58,744 nucleotides of DNA, taken from NCBI GenBank assembly GCA_017501355.1, contig JAFVXA010000061.1, positions 1 to 58,744 on the forward strand. Direction: 5' to 3'. This DNA is from Oscillospiraceae bacterium (GTDB lineage: Bacteria > Bacillota > Clostridia > Oscillospirales > Oscillospiraceae). The position numbers and the translations under genes are program-made. Shown here piece by piece: positions 33,684 to 42,475 of this stretch (the first letter of the stretch is position 1; each line of letters opens with the position of its first letter). The notes under the pieces were generated by a model, which was not told the DNA's origin, ran no database searches, and saw nothing but the letters and a program-made list of their open reading frames with translations.

Positions 33684-34709
33684 TCAGTACATTACCCTGT
33701 ATTGCTTACCCTCAGCTGTGATGGTGAGCATCGGCAAATTATCAGCGCCGCAAGTAAACACGACCCGGATGCTGCCCGCCGCGTGCATGGTAAAGGTTTT
33801 TTTGAACAGGCTGTATTGCTTGCCCATGGCAACACTTTCTGCAAACAACTCCAGCTCCGCGTATCCGGGAGAGGTGAATGCAATTTCCTTCTCTCGCCTC
33901 GTCGGAATGCTCGAATCCCGCGGCAATATGCTTATCTTCTCCCCACCGTTTACACGGCAAAAGATCTCAAAGTCGTGAATCGGAAGCGTCAGCCCATCGT
34001 TCCTTTTACCGGCGATGAGTTCTGCCAAAACCAGCGCACCATAGCTGGCAGCAAAGTCATCCAGGCGCTTCACGATCCGCATCCCCGGCATAGCGAGCAG
34101 CTCGCAGCCCTGCTTCGGCGGCTTGGTATATTGCAGGTATAGTGTATCAATGTTTCTGCCGCAATCATCCGCTTCCCGGATCAGCGTCCGGATCTTCTGC
34201 TCCATCAATGCATAGTTACACGCAGCATTGTCCTCGTATACCCGTTGGCACTGCTCTTCCACCACACCATCAGCGATATCGATCAACGATAACTCCACGC
34301 TGTCTTTGTCGCAGCCGACACAGCACACAGTGGCATCCATGTCGGGGTTTTGATCCAGCAAATACAGCCCCCGCGCCGGACTGGCTGAAATGTAGCGATG
34401 TATCTTTACATCCATTCTCTGAAAGAGGGCTTTGAGCGCCTGTAGCTCAACAAGGTCCATGCCGACGGGATAGGCAACTACAACGCTGGCATCCTTCCAA
34501 TCGGAAACCTCCTGAAACGAGCCGATATCCGTGGAAAAGGCATACAGGCAGTGCTCTAATTTTCCTTTCAGACGATCCACCTCCGCCCCAGACAGCCAAG
34601 ACGGCTTCGTCAGGTCATAGCCGGTGACCATCGTACCGGTAGAATCCGAACCGCAGCGTCGGGAAACAGCCAGCCCCATGTTGCTGATACTGATACCGAG
34701 AATTCGCAT
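33684..34709 (-). CDS. Divergent Hsp70/actin-fold-like protein
   Basis: 341 residues. The order of segments follows the Hsp70 ATPase: ILGISISNMGLAV (phosphate-1 like), SASPARGLYLL, ATVCCVGCDKDSVELSLIDI (phosphate-2 like), then a segment like the start of the substrate domain (LPRDSSIPTRREKEI). The glycines normally needed to bind ATP are mostly missing (VGCDKD in place of GGGTFD), so it may not bind nucleotide. AAGGAGG precedes the ATG. Confidence in the family is moderate; the job is unknown. Confidence 0.55.
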   Translation of the reverse strand: MRILGISISNMGLAVSRRCGSDSTGTMVTGYDLTKPSWLSGAEVDRLKGKLEHCLYAFSTDIGSFQEVSDWKDASVVVAYPVGMDLVELQALKALFQRMDVKIHRYISASPARGLYLLDQNPDMDATVCCVGCDKDSVELSLIDIADGVVEEQCQRVYEDNAACNYALMEQKIRTLIREADDCGRNIDTLYLQYTKPPKQGCELLAMPGMRIVKRLDDFAASYGALVLAELIAGKRNDGLTLPIHDFEIFCRVNGGEKISILPRDSSIPTRREKEIAFTSPGYAELELFAESVAMGKQYSLFKKTFTMHAAGSIRVVFTCGADNLPMLTITAEGKQYRVMY

Positions 34710-34800
34710 AAAGAAACCTCCTTCTTCTCCATACATTTCAATCGCTGTAATGCAATTTTGCTTTCCAGTGATTCTTTGTCGGGAACCGAAGTTTTTCTTT

Positions 34801-34829
34801 ATTATATCAGATTCCTGCGGCTCGGTAAA
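34801..34829 (-). promoter_or_regulatory. Promoter of the Hsp70-like gene
   Basis: -35 TTTACC (34824-34829), 17-nt spacer, consensus -10 TATAAT (34801-34806), minus strand. The -35 reaches to within 6 nt of the vWA gene stop. Confidence 0.65.
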
Positions 34830-34834
34830 GGCGC

Positions 34835-35470
34835 TTATCTACCCCGCTTGCGAACATCCGCATCAATCCGATCCTTCCAGTCAGCAGCGAGAGGCTGGCA
34901 GGCACGGATACAGCAAACGGCATCGCTGATGACCTCGTAATTCAGCGCGGTGCCTTCCCTGTCACACTTATAATTCACCGCACGATCCGCATGGATGCCG
35001 AAGCGCTTTGCTTCTGCTGCCGCGTCAATATTGGCACCGAGGAAGAGGAACTCCCAGCCGTAGTTTTCCTTCTGCCGCTCGATCATCTTCCGCACGGTTT
35101 CGTAGTCGTAGTGCTTGCTGGCATTCTCATAGCCGTCGGTAGTGATAACAAAAAGCGTCTTTTCGGGGACATCCTCCGCTCTTGCGTACTTATGAATATT
35201 GCCGATATGACGGATCGCCCCGCCCACTGCGTCCAGCAGCGCGGTACAACCGTGGGGGAAGTATTCCTCTGTCATGCGTGGCACCTGTTCCAGCGGCAGG
35301 CGGTCGTGGATGACCTTGCTCTCGCTGTTGAAAAGCACCGTGGAGACCAGTGCCTTGCCCTCTTCCCGCTTCTGCTTTTCGATCATGCTGTTGAAACCGC
35401 CGATGGTGTCGGCTTCCAGCCCGCTCATGGAACCGCTCTGATCCAAAATGAAAACCAATTCTGTCATCAT
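34835..35470 (-). CDS. Von Willebrand factor A domain protein
   Basis: 211 residues, a single vWA domain. FILDQSGSMSG is the metal-ion site (DxSxS), Thr is in FPHGCTALLDAVGG and Asp in VITTDGYEN. The whole MIDAS is intact. There is no signal peptide, so it acts in the cytoplasm, probably in protein-protein contacts. The ATG follows GGAGG by 6 nt; a second ATG is one codon on. It lies 99 nt after the esterase gene. Confidence 0.9.
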   Translation of the reverse strand: MMTELVFILDQSGSMSGLEADTIGGFNSMIEKQKREEGKALVSTVLFNSESKVIHDRLPLEQVPRMTEEYFPHGCTALLDAVGGAIRHIGNIHKYARAEDVPEKTLFVITTDGYENASKHYDYETVRKMIERQKENYGWEFLFLGANIDAAAEAKRFGIHADRAVNYKCDREGTALNYEVISDAVCCIRACQPLAADWKDRIDADVRKRGR

Positions 35471-35569
35471 GAAAACCCTCCTTTGTTTTGTGCTTTGATT
35501 CTCGCACAAACAGAGGAGGGTTTGGTCGCACCGCAGGCGACATTTGGGGGAGAGGGTTTGGTGGATCGT

Positions 35570-36400
35570 TCACGCTTTGCTCTGAGGGGCAAAATAGTGC
35601 TCTGCAGCATAGACAAACTGCGCTTCAAATTCTCTGATCGCCTGTTTCGCCGCTTTTTTGAAGGGAAAGAACATATCGTAGGCGTGAAACCAGTTCCGAT
35701 AGACATCCACCTTTGCCTCCACCCCGGCTGCCCTAAGATTCTCAATATAGCGAAGCGTCTCACAGTAGAAAGGCTCAATGTCCCCCACAAAGGTATAGGC
35801 AGGAGGCAAGCGGGTGTAGTCCGCCGCTCTCGCAGGGGCGGCATAGGGTGGGATATCCGCAAGCCCCTTCAAATACAGTGCCCACGCGGCGTGATTGCGC
35901 TTGGTATTCCAGACAGGAGCATGGTTGTCCCGCGAGGAATCGGTATCGCGGTCATCCAGCATGGGATAGAGGGGCATCTGATAGGCAATGCTGACACTCC
36001 CCTTGTCGCGGGCATAGAGACACAGCGCCGCAGTCAAACCACCGCCTGCGCTCTCGCCGCCCACCATGATTTGGCTGTCGTTGATGCCAAGCTCTGCGGC
36101 GTGTTCCCTGACCCAGCAAAGCGCCGCGTGGCAATCCTCCAAAGCGGCAGGATAGGGCGCTTCGATGGACAGGCGATAATTCACGCACACCACAACTGCT
36201 CCATACTTTTTCACCAGCGCCAGCGGACGGGAGAAATATGCCATCTCCGCCATGCCTGTGGCATAGCCGCCGCCGTGGATCCACAGGACACTCGGCGTCT
36301 TTGACGGTTCTTTTTTTGCCGCAGTCGGGCGAAAGATCAGGATCTTGATATCGCGTCCGGTGGACGGAATTTTGCGTTTTTCTACCGTATACCCCTTCAT
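35570..36400 (-). CDS. Alpha/beta hydrolase (HSL-type esterase)
   Basis: 276 residues. WIHGGGY is the oxyanion motif, GGESAGGG holds the nucleophile Ser, GDIEPF the likely Asp and WFHAYD the His. This is the hormone-sensitive-lipase esterase layout, acting on short-chain esters. No signal peptide. It starts 3 nt beyond the macro-domain gene, so they are translationally linked. Confidence 0.93.
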   Translation of the reverse strand: MKGYTVEKRKIPSTGRDIKILIFRPTAAKKEPSKTPSVLWIHGGGYATGMAEMAYFSRPLALVKKYGAVVVCVNYRLSIEAPYPAALEDCHAALCWVREHAAELGINDSQIMVGGESAGGGLTAALCLYARDKGSVSIAYQMPLYPMLDDRDTDSSRDNHAPVWNTKRNHAAWALYLKGLADIPPYAAPARAADYTRLPPAYTFVGDIEPFYCETLRYIENLRAAGVEAKVDVYRNWFHAYDMFFPFKKAAKQAIREFEAQFVYAAEHYFAPQSKA

Positions 36401-36403
36401 CCG

Positions 36404-37429
36404 TTACGCTCCCAAAAGGCTCTGATCAAAGGCGAACAGGGCTTCATTGATCTGAAACACATCGTAAATTTTCTGCAGGATGAAATACTCGATGATGACA
36501 TCGAACTTACTGCTGCGGCTCAGCGCAAAGCCTGCGCGGGCGATGAGATCCTTCGTCTCCTCCAGATCCAGTTCCAGCGCGATGGCAAAGGCGAGAGCGG
36601 TCGCCTTGGAGGGCTTATAATCGGGATTGTTCCGAATTTTCGAGAAGTGCTTGCGGTCAACATTTGCCTTTTTGTAAATTTCGGAATCCTTCTTTCCTGT
36701 GCGGTCGATCAGCTTGAGAAGCGTTTCCGAAAAGCCCGCATCCAGCTCCATGACAAAGTCCTTCGGAAAGGCATTTCCGACATTCGATGCCATGGGCATA
36801 CACATGGGCAGCGGCATACAGTCATAGAATGGCTCTTCGAGCTTTTTGATCTGCAGGCTGCTTTTTCTGCGCTGTTGCTCACGAAACGCATCGCTGTGTT
36901 CATCCACATAATGATCGTCGATGTAGGCGGCGATATCCGCAAAGAGCTTGCCGCCGATCTGATAGGCTGCGCGGTCAAAAATGACGATGTAAACCATCAT
37001 ATCATGGTCCATCAGAAACTCACTGATGGTATCCACCGCCACCCGCAGCGCCTGATCCTTGGGATAGCCGAAAATACCCGAGGAAATCAGCGGAAATGCC
37101 ACACTCTCGCAGCCGTGCTCCTTCGCAAGGGTAAGGCTCGAACGATAGCAGGAAATGAGCTTTTCCCGCTCACCAAAGTCTCCGCCGTTCCACACAGGTC
37201 CCACGGTATGGATCACATATTTGCAGGGCAAACGATATGCCCCCGTGAGTTTGGCATCTCCCGTCCTGCAGCCGCCGAGGGTCCTGCATTCTGCCAGCAG
37301 CGCAGGACCTGCTGCGCGGTGGATGCAGCCATCCACACCGCCGCCACCCAGCAGGGATTCCTTGGCGGCGTTGACAATGGCATCCACATTCATTTTTGTA
37401 ATATCATTCCGAATGATGGCAAGAGGCAT
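36404..37429 (-). CDS. Macro domain protein with C-terminal HTH-like domain
   Basis: 341 residues. The N-terminal 170 residues are a macro domain (DAIVNAAKESLLGGGGVDG, PLISSGIFGYP), which binds or removes ADP-ribose. Residues from about 230 form a helical domain with DSEIYKKANVDRKHFSKIR and KATALAFAIALELDLEETKD, like a Cro/XRE-type helix-turn-helix. The linker contains a Met/Pro/Cys-rich stretch. The fusion suggests ADP-ribose sensing linked to nucleic-acid or partner binding. AGGGGG precedes the ATG. Confidence 0.88.
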   Translation of the reverse strand: MPLAIIRNDITKMNVDAIVNAAKESLLGGGGVDGCIHRAAGPALLAECRTLGGCRTGDAKLTGAYRLPCKYVIHTVGPVWNGGDFGEREKLISCYRSSLTLAKEHGCESVAFPLISSGIFGYPKDQALRVAVDTISEFLMDHDMMVYIVIFDRAAYQIGGKLFADIAAYIDDHYVDEHSDAFREQQRRKSSLQIKKLEEPFYDCMPLPMCMPMASNVGNAFPKDFVMELDAGFSETLLKLIDRTGKKDSEIYKKANVDRKHFSKIRNNPDYKPSKATALAFAIALELDLEETKDLIARAGFALSRSSKFDVIIEYFILQKIYDVFQINEALFAFDQSLLGA

Positions 37430-37461
37430 CTTCCATCCCCCTTTCAGAATTTTGCAATTTC

Positions 37462-37490
37462 ATTATAGTATGCTTTTCCCCCAAGGGCAA
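37462..37490 (-). promoter_or_regulatory. Promoter of the macro-esterase operon
   Basis: -35 TTGCCC (37485-37490), 17-nt spacer, consensus -10 TATAAT (37462-37467), minus strand. Confidence 0.7.
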
Positions 37491-37531
37491 GCCGCTCTCG
37501 TATTCTCGCGACGGCAGGCTTCGACAGTGAA

Positions 37532-37560
37532 TTGCCAGTTTCCCCTGTTTGTGATATGAT
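37532..37560 (+). promoter_or_regulatory. Promoter of the DUF4230 operon
   Basis: -35 TTGCCA (37532-37537), 17-nt spacer, -10 TATGAT (37555-37560). It is divergent from the macro promoter, about 40 nt away. Confidence 0.7.
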
Positions 37561-37595
37561 GAAGCTGTTATCAACAGATATGAGGAGGAATGCCT

Positions 37596-38453
37596 ATGAT
37601 GCTGTCAACGAAACACGCTGCACTTGCGATCAAGATCCTGTCGCTGCTTCTGGTCGCCGCACTGTCCTTCTTTGTTGCGACAAAAACGATCCCCGAATCG
37701 GATTTCGTCAAAGCTTCTCTCGAAAGCGTGGAGCAAAGCAGCAATACGGTGATGAAATTCTCCGCAGCCACTCTCTCCACCTCTCTTGCGATCTCTGCCC
37801 TTCCCGATGATTTCGCAACCCCGCTTGCAGAGAGCCTGACGGATCTGAATGTGTATTTTATTGCCATTCTCACCATTTTGTTTTTGGAAAAAACACTGAT
37901 CCTGTATGGCATCAAGGCTGCTTTTGCACTGCTCATCCCCCTCGCCTGTGCCGCAGGTATCCTGTTTGTTGCTGCAAACAAGCGGTTTTTGAAGGAGTTT
38001 GCCGTCCGCCTCTGCATCCTCGCCTTGACGGTGGCTTTTGTTGTTCCCTGCAGCACCCATCTCACCGATCACGTCACTGCCGATCTCATGGTCTATGTCA
38101 ATGAAACGATTCAAGAGACCGAGGACGGCGGAAACAAGCTCAACGAAGCCATGAACGACAGCGAAAAAAGCGGTACCCTTTTTGAAAAGCTCTCGGATCT
38201 CTTTCAGAGTGCCATTCGTGATATCTCCGATCTGATGCTGCATTTCCAGAACACGATCCGCAGATGCATGAATTCCATTGCCATTCTGATTCTGGCAAAC
38301 TTCATTATGCCGCTGCTGACCTTCTTCCTTCTCAAATGGATCTTGAAGGAGACATTTCATATTGCGCTTCCCGCAGTGTCTCTGCACCTGCCCGCAAAAG
38401 CAGCGCCTGAAACGGAGAGCGAACTCGTCGCCGTGGGAGAGGAGACGAAATGA
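37596..38453 (+). CDS. Membrane protein in the DUF4230 operon
   Basis: 285 residues, not recognised. Hydrophobic segments near 9-30, 84-125, 135-153 and 225-255 suggest four to six helices. Between them lies an extracytoplasmic loop rich in Ser, Glu and Asp. The ATG at 37596 follows GGAGG by 7 nt; the ATG two codons earlier is too close. Its stop overlaps the next start (ATGA), so the two proteins are made together. Confidence 0.75.
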   Translation: MMLSTKHAALAIKILSLLLVAALSFFVATKTIPESDFVKASLESVEQSSNTVMKFSAATLSTSLAISALPDDFATPLAESLTDLNVYFIAILTILFLEKTLILYGIKAAFALLIPLACAAGILFVAANKRFLKEFAVRLCILALTVAFVVPCSTHLTDHVTADLMVYVNETIQETEDGGNKLNEAMNDSEKSGTLFEKLSDLFQSAIRDISDLMLHFQNTIRRCMNSIAILILANFIMPLLTFFLLKWILKETFHIALPAVSLHLPAKAAPETESELVAVGEETK

Positions 38454-39145
38454 AAAATCAACAGAAACTGCTGAACATCATCGCAGGCACACTTGCCCTG
38501 CTGCTCCTTGTTGTTCTGATTTGGGGTGTTGCCCATCGCTCCGATTCGCTGCAGGTTTCGGTCGATGATGGTATCGGTGAAACCGACTGGGACACAATTG
38601 ATCTCAATAACAGCGGTGTTACGGTCGACTTTGCCAAGATCATTCTTTCCCACCAGAACGAAAGCCGCAGGCTCATCGTCAGCACCCAGACAGGAACTGC
38701 CACCACCAAGCTGACAGACCGCGTCATCGAACAGCTTGACTTTGACTTTCTAAAAAAGACCCAGAATGTGTCCTACACGGGAACGGGGTATTTCGTCGTG
38801 GATCTCGACCAGCTGACCGCTGCCAATATCACGGAAAACAAAAGCGAAAAGACCATCACCATTCGCATCGGTCACGCCTATCTGCAGGCAATCGAGATCG
38901 ATCCCAATGACATCATCATTGATGAGGTGCAGGAGAGTTTGCTGGCACGCGGAGATATCAAGCTGACAGTGGCGGATTTCAACGCCATTGAAAAGGAGCT
39001 GCGTACCCGTCTGGAAAACACATTCGACACAGAAAGCGTCCGCCGTGCCGCGGATCAGACTGCTCTGCGTATGGTAAAAGCCATCTACGAACCCATTGTC
39101 AAAGCCATTGACTCCCGATACAGCGTGATCGTGGAATTTCAATAA
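38450..39145 (+). CDS. DUF4230 membrane-anchored protein
   Basis: 231 residues. One N-terminal membrane helix (IIAGTLALLLLVVLIWGV) and an extracytoplasmic domain matching DUF4230 (SYTGTGYFVVDLDQL, TITIRIGHAYLQAIEIDPN). The fold is known, the role is not. It probably works with the membrane protein encoded just before it. Confidence 0.85.
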   Translation: MKNQQKLLNIIAGTLALLLLVVLIWGVAHRSDSLQVSVDDGIGETDWDTIDLNNSGVTVDFAKIILSHQNESRRLIVSTQTGTATTKLTDRVIEQLDFDFLKKTQNVSYTGTGYFVVDLDQLTAANITENKSEKTITIRIGHAYLQAIEIDPNDIIIDEVQESLLARGDIKLTVADFNAIEKELRTRLENTFDTESVRRAADQTALRMVKAIYEPIVKAIDSRYSVIVEFQ

Positions 39146-39153
39146 ACAGAACG

Positions 39154-39183
39154 CACACCGCCGAACGCAGTTTCGGCGGTGTG
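39154..39183. terminator. Bidirectional terminator after the DUF4230 gene
   Basis: A 12-bp stem cacaccgccgaa (39154-39165 with 39172-39183) followed by TTTTC on the plus strand. It also lies beyond the stop of the converging XRE gene. Confidence 0.85.
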
Positions 39184-39192
39184 TTTTCATGA

Positions 39193-39552
39193 TTAAACCA
39201 GCGGTTCAATGACAATGCATCTTATCATTCTGCCGTATCCCCGACAGCCGAAACAGCAAAAAAACAATGAGCAGCAGGCATCTGCCTGCTGCTCGCAACG
39301 TATCAGGTTCATTTTGGGCGCTGCTGAGACGAGGATCTCCTCCATCGGCACTTCGAGCAGTGCCCCCAGCGCATAGAGATTATCCACAGTCGGCAGACTC
39401 TTGCCCTGCTGCCACTTATAAATTGCCTGCGGCTCTTCAAAACCGAAGTAAGCCTGCAGATCCCGAACGGTCAGTCCACGTTCGGTACGGAGACGGATGA
39501 TATACTTCCCTGTTGCCGCAAGGTCGATCACAGGGAAATGATTCCCTTTCAT
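39193..39552 (-). CDS. XRE-family transcriptional regulator
   Basis: 119 residues. A helix-turn-helix occupies about residues 14-70 (LRTERGLTVRDLQAYFGF, IYKWQQGKSLPTVDNLY). The C-terminal tail has six Cys within about 20 residues (CEQQADACCSLFFCCFGC), which is unusual and could bind metal or anchor in a membrane. GGAGG precedes the ATG. Targets are unknown. Confidence 0.85.
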   Translation of the reverse strand: MKGNHFPVIDLAATGKYIIRLRTERGLTVRDLQAYFGFEEPQAIYKWQQGKSLPTVDNLYALGALLEVPMEEILVSAAPKMNLIRCEQQADACCSLFFCCFGCRGYGRMIRCIVIEPLV

Positions 39553-39695
39553 GGCGCAGCCTCCATCAGATGTATTTCCCGCAAGGGAGTACTTTACAAT
39601 ACTCCAAAGAAAGGCAAATAGTAAGGCAGGCTCCGCTCATTTAACAGAAATGTTACATTTTCAAGTGAAACGCAGAATGATTCCCCTTGTTTCGT

Positions 39696-40109
39696 TTAAA
39701 TCAACACCCCATTGCAATGATCGATCTCATGCTGGATGATCTGCGCGGGCCAGCCCACAAAGGTTTTGATACGGGTCTGAAATTCTGCCGTCTTCCACTG
39801 TACCTTGATGGTTTGATAGCGCTTGCATTTGCGAAGCCCGCCAAGCAGAGAAAGGCAGCCCTCTTCCGCTTCATACATACCCGAACTCTTGAGAATCTCG
39901 GGATTGAACATGGTCATGTAGCTTCCATCGTTATCAAACACAATGATGCGCTTGCGAACGCCGATCATATTCGCTGCCATGCCAACACAGCCGTCCCGGT
40001 TGGCGATCAGCGTATCCAGCAGATCCTGTGCCACCTGCAGATCTTCCCTTGTGGCCGGTTCAGACTTAATACCAAGAAAAATCGGGTCATGCATGATTTC
40101 TCGTACCAT
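39696..40109 (-). CDS. def: Peptide deformylase
   Basis: 137 residues. EEGCLSL carries the zinc Cys and QHEIDHCNG the HExxH zinc His pair. Motif 1 reads GCVGMAANMIG: Asn takes the place of the usual Gln (GxGxAAxQ), a variant seen in some clostridial deformylases. Removes the formyl group from nascent chains. The ATG at 40109 is preferred over a GTG at 40118, because AAGGAG is too near the GTG. Confidence 0.9.
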   Translation of the reverse strand: MVREIMHDPIFLGIKSEPATREDLQVAQDLLDTLIANRDGCVGMAANMIGVRKRIIVFDNDGSYMTMFNPEILKSSGMYEAEEGCLSLLGGLRKCKRYQTIKVQWKTAEFQTRIKTFVGWPAQIIQHEIDHCNGVLI

Positions 40110-40118
40110 ATCGCGCAC

Positions 40119-40344
40119 CTCTCCTTCGTTTTTCTCAGTATAGCACCTCCCGCGTCAAAAGAAAACAGCAGAAATTTTTACCGTCTGAAAGCAATACAGT
40201 CGGAAATGAGAAGGAGAATCCCCCCTTCTATCTTTTGTGAATTTTTACCATTTTCTTTATACCAGCAAACACAACAACCGCCATTTATCGGCATTTTCAA
40301 CAATATTTATCCTGTTTTTTCTCATCTGCTCCGCGAAAGTGTCG
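40119..40344. other. Intergenic region between def and hppA
   Basis: An extended -10 (TGCTATACT, -10 at 40137-40142, minus strand) probably serves def. The rest of the AT-rich gap up to the hppA promoter holds no gene or hairpin that could be supported. Confidence 0.5.
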
Positions 40345-40373
40345 TTGAGATTTCGAGAGATCGGCATTATAAT
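40345..40373 (+). promoter_or_regulatory. Promoter of hppA
   Basis: -35 TTGAGA (40345-40350), 17-nt spacer, consensus -10 TATAAT (40368-40373). The leader begins with a stem-loop ACTGTGAGA (40385-40393) with TCTCACAGT (40419-40427) and an inner AACG/CGTT pairing. Confidence 0.75.
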
Positions 40374-40456
40374 GGTTCTATAAGACTGTGAGAATCCCTC
40401 AACGTAAGCCCAAGCGTTTCTCACAGTTATGATACAAGAAAGAAGGATAACATCTT

Positions 40457-42451
40457 ATGATCAAACTTGCCTTCCTCGCCCCCGTTCTGGGTGTTGCGGC
40501 GTTGCTCTTTGCCGCCACGCTTTCCGGAAAAGTATCCCGTCAGGACGCAGGCACAGACCGTATGCGAGAGATCTCCTCTTTCATCCACGAAGGTGCGCAA
40601 GCCTTCCTTTTGGCTGAGTATAAGATCCTCGTGGTGTTTGTGTCTGTTCTCTTTGTCTGCATCGGCTTTGGTATCGGCTGGTCTTCTGCCCTCGCTTTCC
40701 TGCTGGGTGCCGCTTTCTCTACGCTTGCCGGTTATTTCGGTATGTCTGTTGCCACCAAGGCAAACGTCCGTACCGCTGCCGCCGCCAAGGATCACGGCAT
40801 GAACAAAGCCCTCTCCATTGCCTTCTCCGGTGGTGCTGTCATGGGCATGAGCGTGGTGGGTCTGGGTCTGCTCGGCATCGGTATCGTCTACCTTCTGACC
40901 AAGGATCCGGCGATCCTCTCTGGCTTCTCCCTCGGTGCCTCCTCCATCGCCCTCTTTGCCCGCGTGGGCGGCGGTATCTATACCAAGGCTGCCGATGTGG
41001 GTGCCGACCTCGTCGGTAAGGTGGAGGCAGGTATCCCCGAGGACGATCCCCGTAACCCCGCCACCATTGCCGACAACGTAGGCGACAATGTGGGTGACGT
41101 GGCAGGCATGGGCGCTGACCTGTTTGAATCCTATGTGGGTTCTATCATTTCTGCCGTCACCCTCGGCACGGTGAATTACAGCATCACCGGCGCGGTGTTC
41201 CCTCTTCTGCTCTCCGCTGTCGGCATCGCTGCCGCCATCATCGGCACGTTCTTCGTTAAGGGTGACGAAAATGCCAGCCCCCATAAGGCACTCAAGACCG
41301 GCACCTATGTTTCCAGCGCCGTGGTGGTCGTTGCCTCTCTCATTATGAGCAAGGTCATCTTTGGCAACTTCAAGTCTGCTATCGCCATCATCATCGGTCT
41401 CATTGTCGGCGTTCTCATCGGTATCGTCACCGAAATCTACACTTCCGGCGATTACCGCTTTGTCAAGAAGATCGCCCTGCAGTCTGAGACCGGCTCTGCC
41501 ACAACGGTGATCAGCGGTCTTGCTGTGGGTATGCACTCCACTGCTGTTCCCGTTCTGCTCATCCCGGTGGGTATCATCGGTTCCTACATGGCGGACGGTC
41601 TCTATGGTATCGCCCTTGCCGCTGTGGGTATGCTTTCCACGACCGGTATCACGGTTGCCGTGGACGCATACGGTCCCATCGCGGATAACGCCGGCGGTAT
41701 CGCCGAGATGTCCGGTCTGCCTCACAGCGTTCGCTCCATCACCGATCGTCTTGACGCTGTTGGCAATACCACTGCAGCCATGGGCAAAGGCTTTGCCATC
41801 GGCTCTGCCGCGCTCACGGCACTGGCACTCTTTGTCTCCTACGCAGAAGCAGTCAGTCTCTTTGAACGCGGCATTGATCTGCTGGATTATCGCGTCATCG
41901 TCGGTCTCTTTATCGGTGGTATGCTCCCCTTCTTCTTCTCTGCGCTGACCATGGACTCCGTTTCCAAGGCTGCCTATAAGATGATCGAAGAGGTTCGCAG
42001 ACAGTTCCGCACCATCCCCGGCATTCTGGAAGGTACCGGAAAACCCGACTACACCTCCTGCGTTGCCATCTCTACGCAGGCAGCTCTGCACGAAATGCTG
42101 GTGCCCGGTATTCTCTCTGTGGTAGCTCCCCTTGCTGTCGGCACTCTGTTGGGCACGGCTGCTCTCGGCGGTCTGCTGGCAGGCGCTCTCGTCACCGGTG
42201 TGCTGATGGCTCTGTTCATGTCCAATGCCGGCGGCGCATGGGACAATGCCAAGAAGTACATTGAGGAAGGACATCACGGCGGCAAGGGCAGCGATGCACA
42301 CCGCGCAGCCGTGGTGGGTGACACGGTAGGCGACCCCTTCAAGGACACCTCCGGTCCCTCCATCAACATTCTCATCAAGCTGATGACCGTGGTCGCACTG
42401 GTGTTTGCTCCCCTGTTCCTGCTGATCAATCAGGGTACGGGTCTGCTGTAA
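40457..42451 (+). CDS. hppA: Membrane pyrophosphatase, ion-pumping
   Basis: 664 residues with about sixteen membrane helices. The active-site loop [20 protein letters not shown] and [12 protein letters not shown] are intact. The protein hydrolyses cytoplasmic pyrophosphate and pumps H+ or Na+ out. [10 protein letters not shown] has Ala where potassium-independent enzymes have Lys, so a potassium-dependent type is predicted; many of these pump Na+. AAGGA precedes the ATG by 9 nt. Very strong codon bias. The next gene follows 24 nt on. Confidence 0.97.
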   Translation: MIKLAFLAPVLGVAALLFAATLSGKVSRQDAGTDRMREISSFIHEGAQAFLLAEYKILVVFVSVLFVCIGFGIGWSSALAFLLGAAFSTLAGYFGMSVATKANVRTAAAAKDHGMNKALSIAFSGGAVMGMSVVGLGLLGIGIVYLLTKDPAILSGFSLGASSIALFARVGGGIYTKAADVGADLVGKVEAGIPEDDPRNPATIADNVGDNVGDVAGMGADLFESYVGSIISAVTLGTVNYSITGAVFPLLLSAVGIAAAIIGTFFVKGDENASPHKALKTGTYVSSAVVVVASLIMSKVIFGNFKSAIAIIIGLIVGVLIGIVTEIYTSGDYRFVKKIALQSETGSATTVISGLAVGMHSTAVPVLLIPVGIIGSYMADGLYGIALAAVGMLSTTGITVAVDAYGPIADNAGGIAEMSGLPHSVRSITDRLDAVGNTTAAMGKGFAIGSAALTALALFVSYAEAVSLFERGIDLLDYRVIVGLFIGGMLPFFFSALTMDSVSKAAYKMIEEVRRQFRTIPGILEGTGKPDYTSCVAISTQAALHEMLVPGILSVVAPLAVGTLLGTAALGGLLAGALVTGVLMALFMSNAGGAWDNAKKYIEEGHHGGKGSDAHRAAVVGDTVGDPFKDTSGPSINILIKLMTVVALVFAPLFLLINQGTGLL

Positions 42452-42475
42452 ACCATTTCACAGGAGGATTCTGAT

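Noticed and set aside
40427-42301. 624-residue open frame opposite hppA
   Set aside because: Same cause; very His/Gly/Asp rich, no motif, and hppA is certain.
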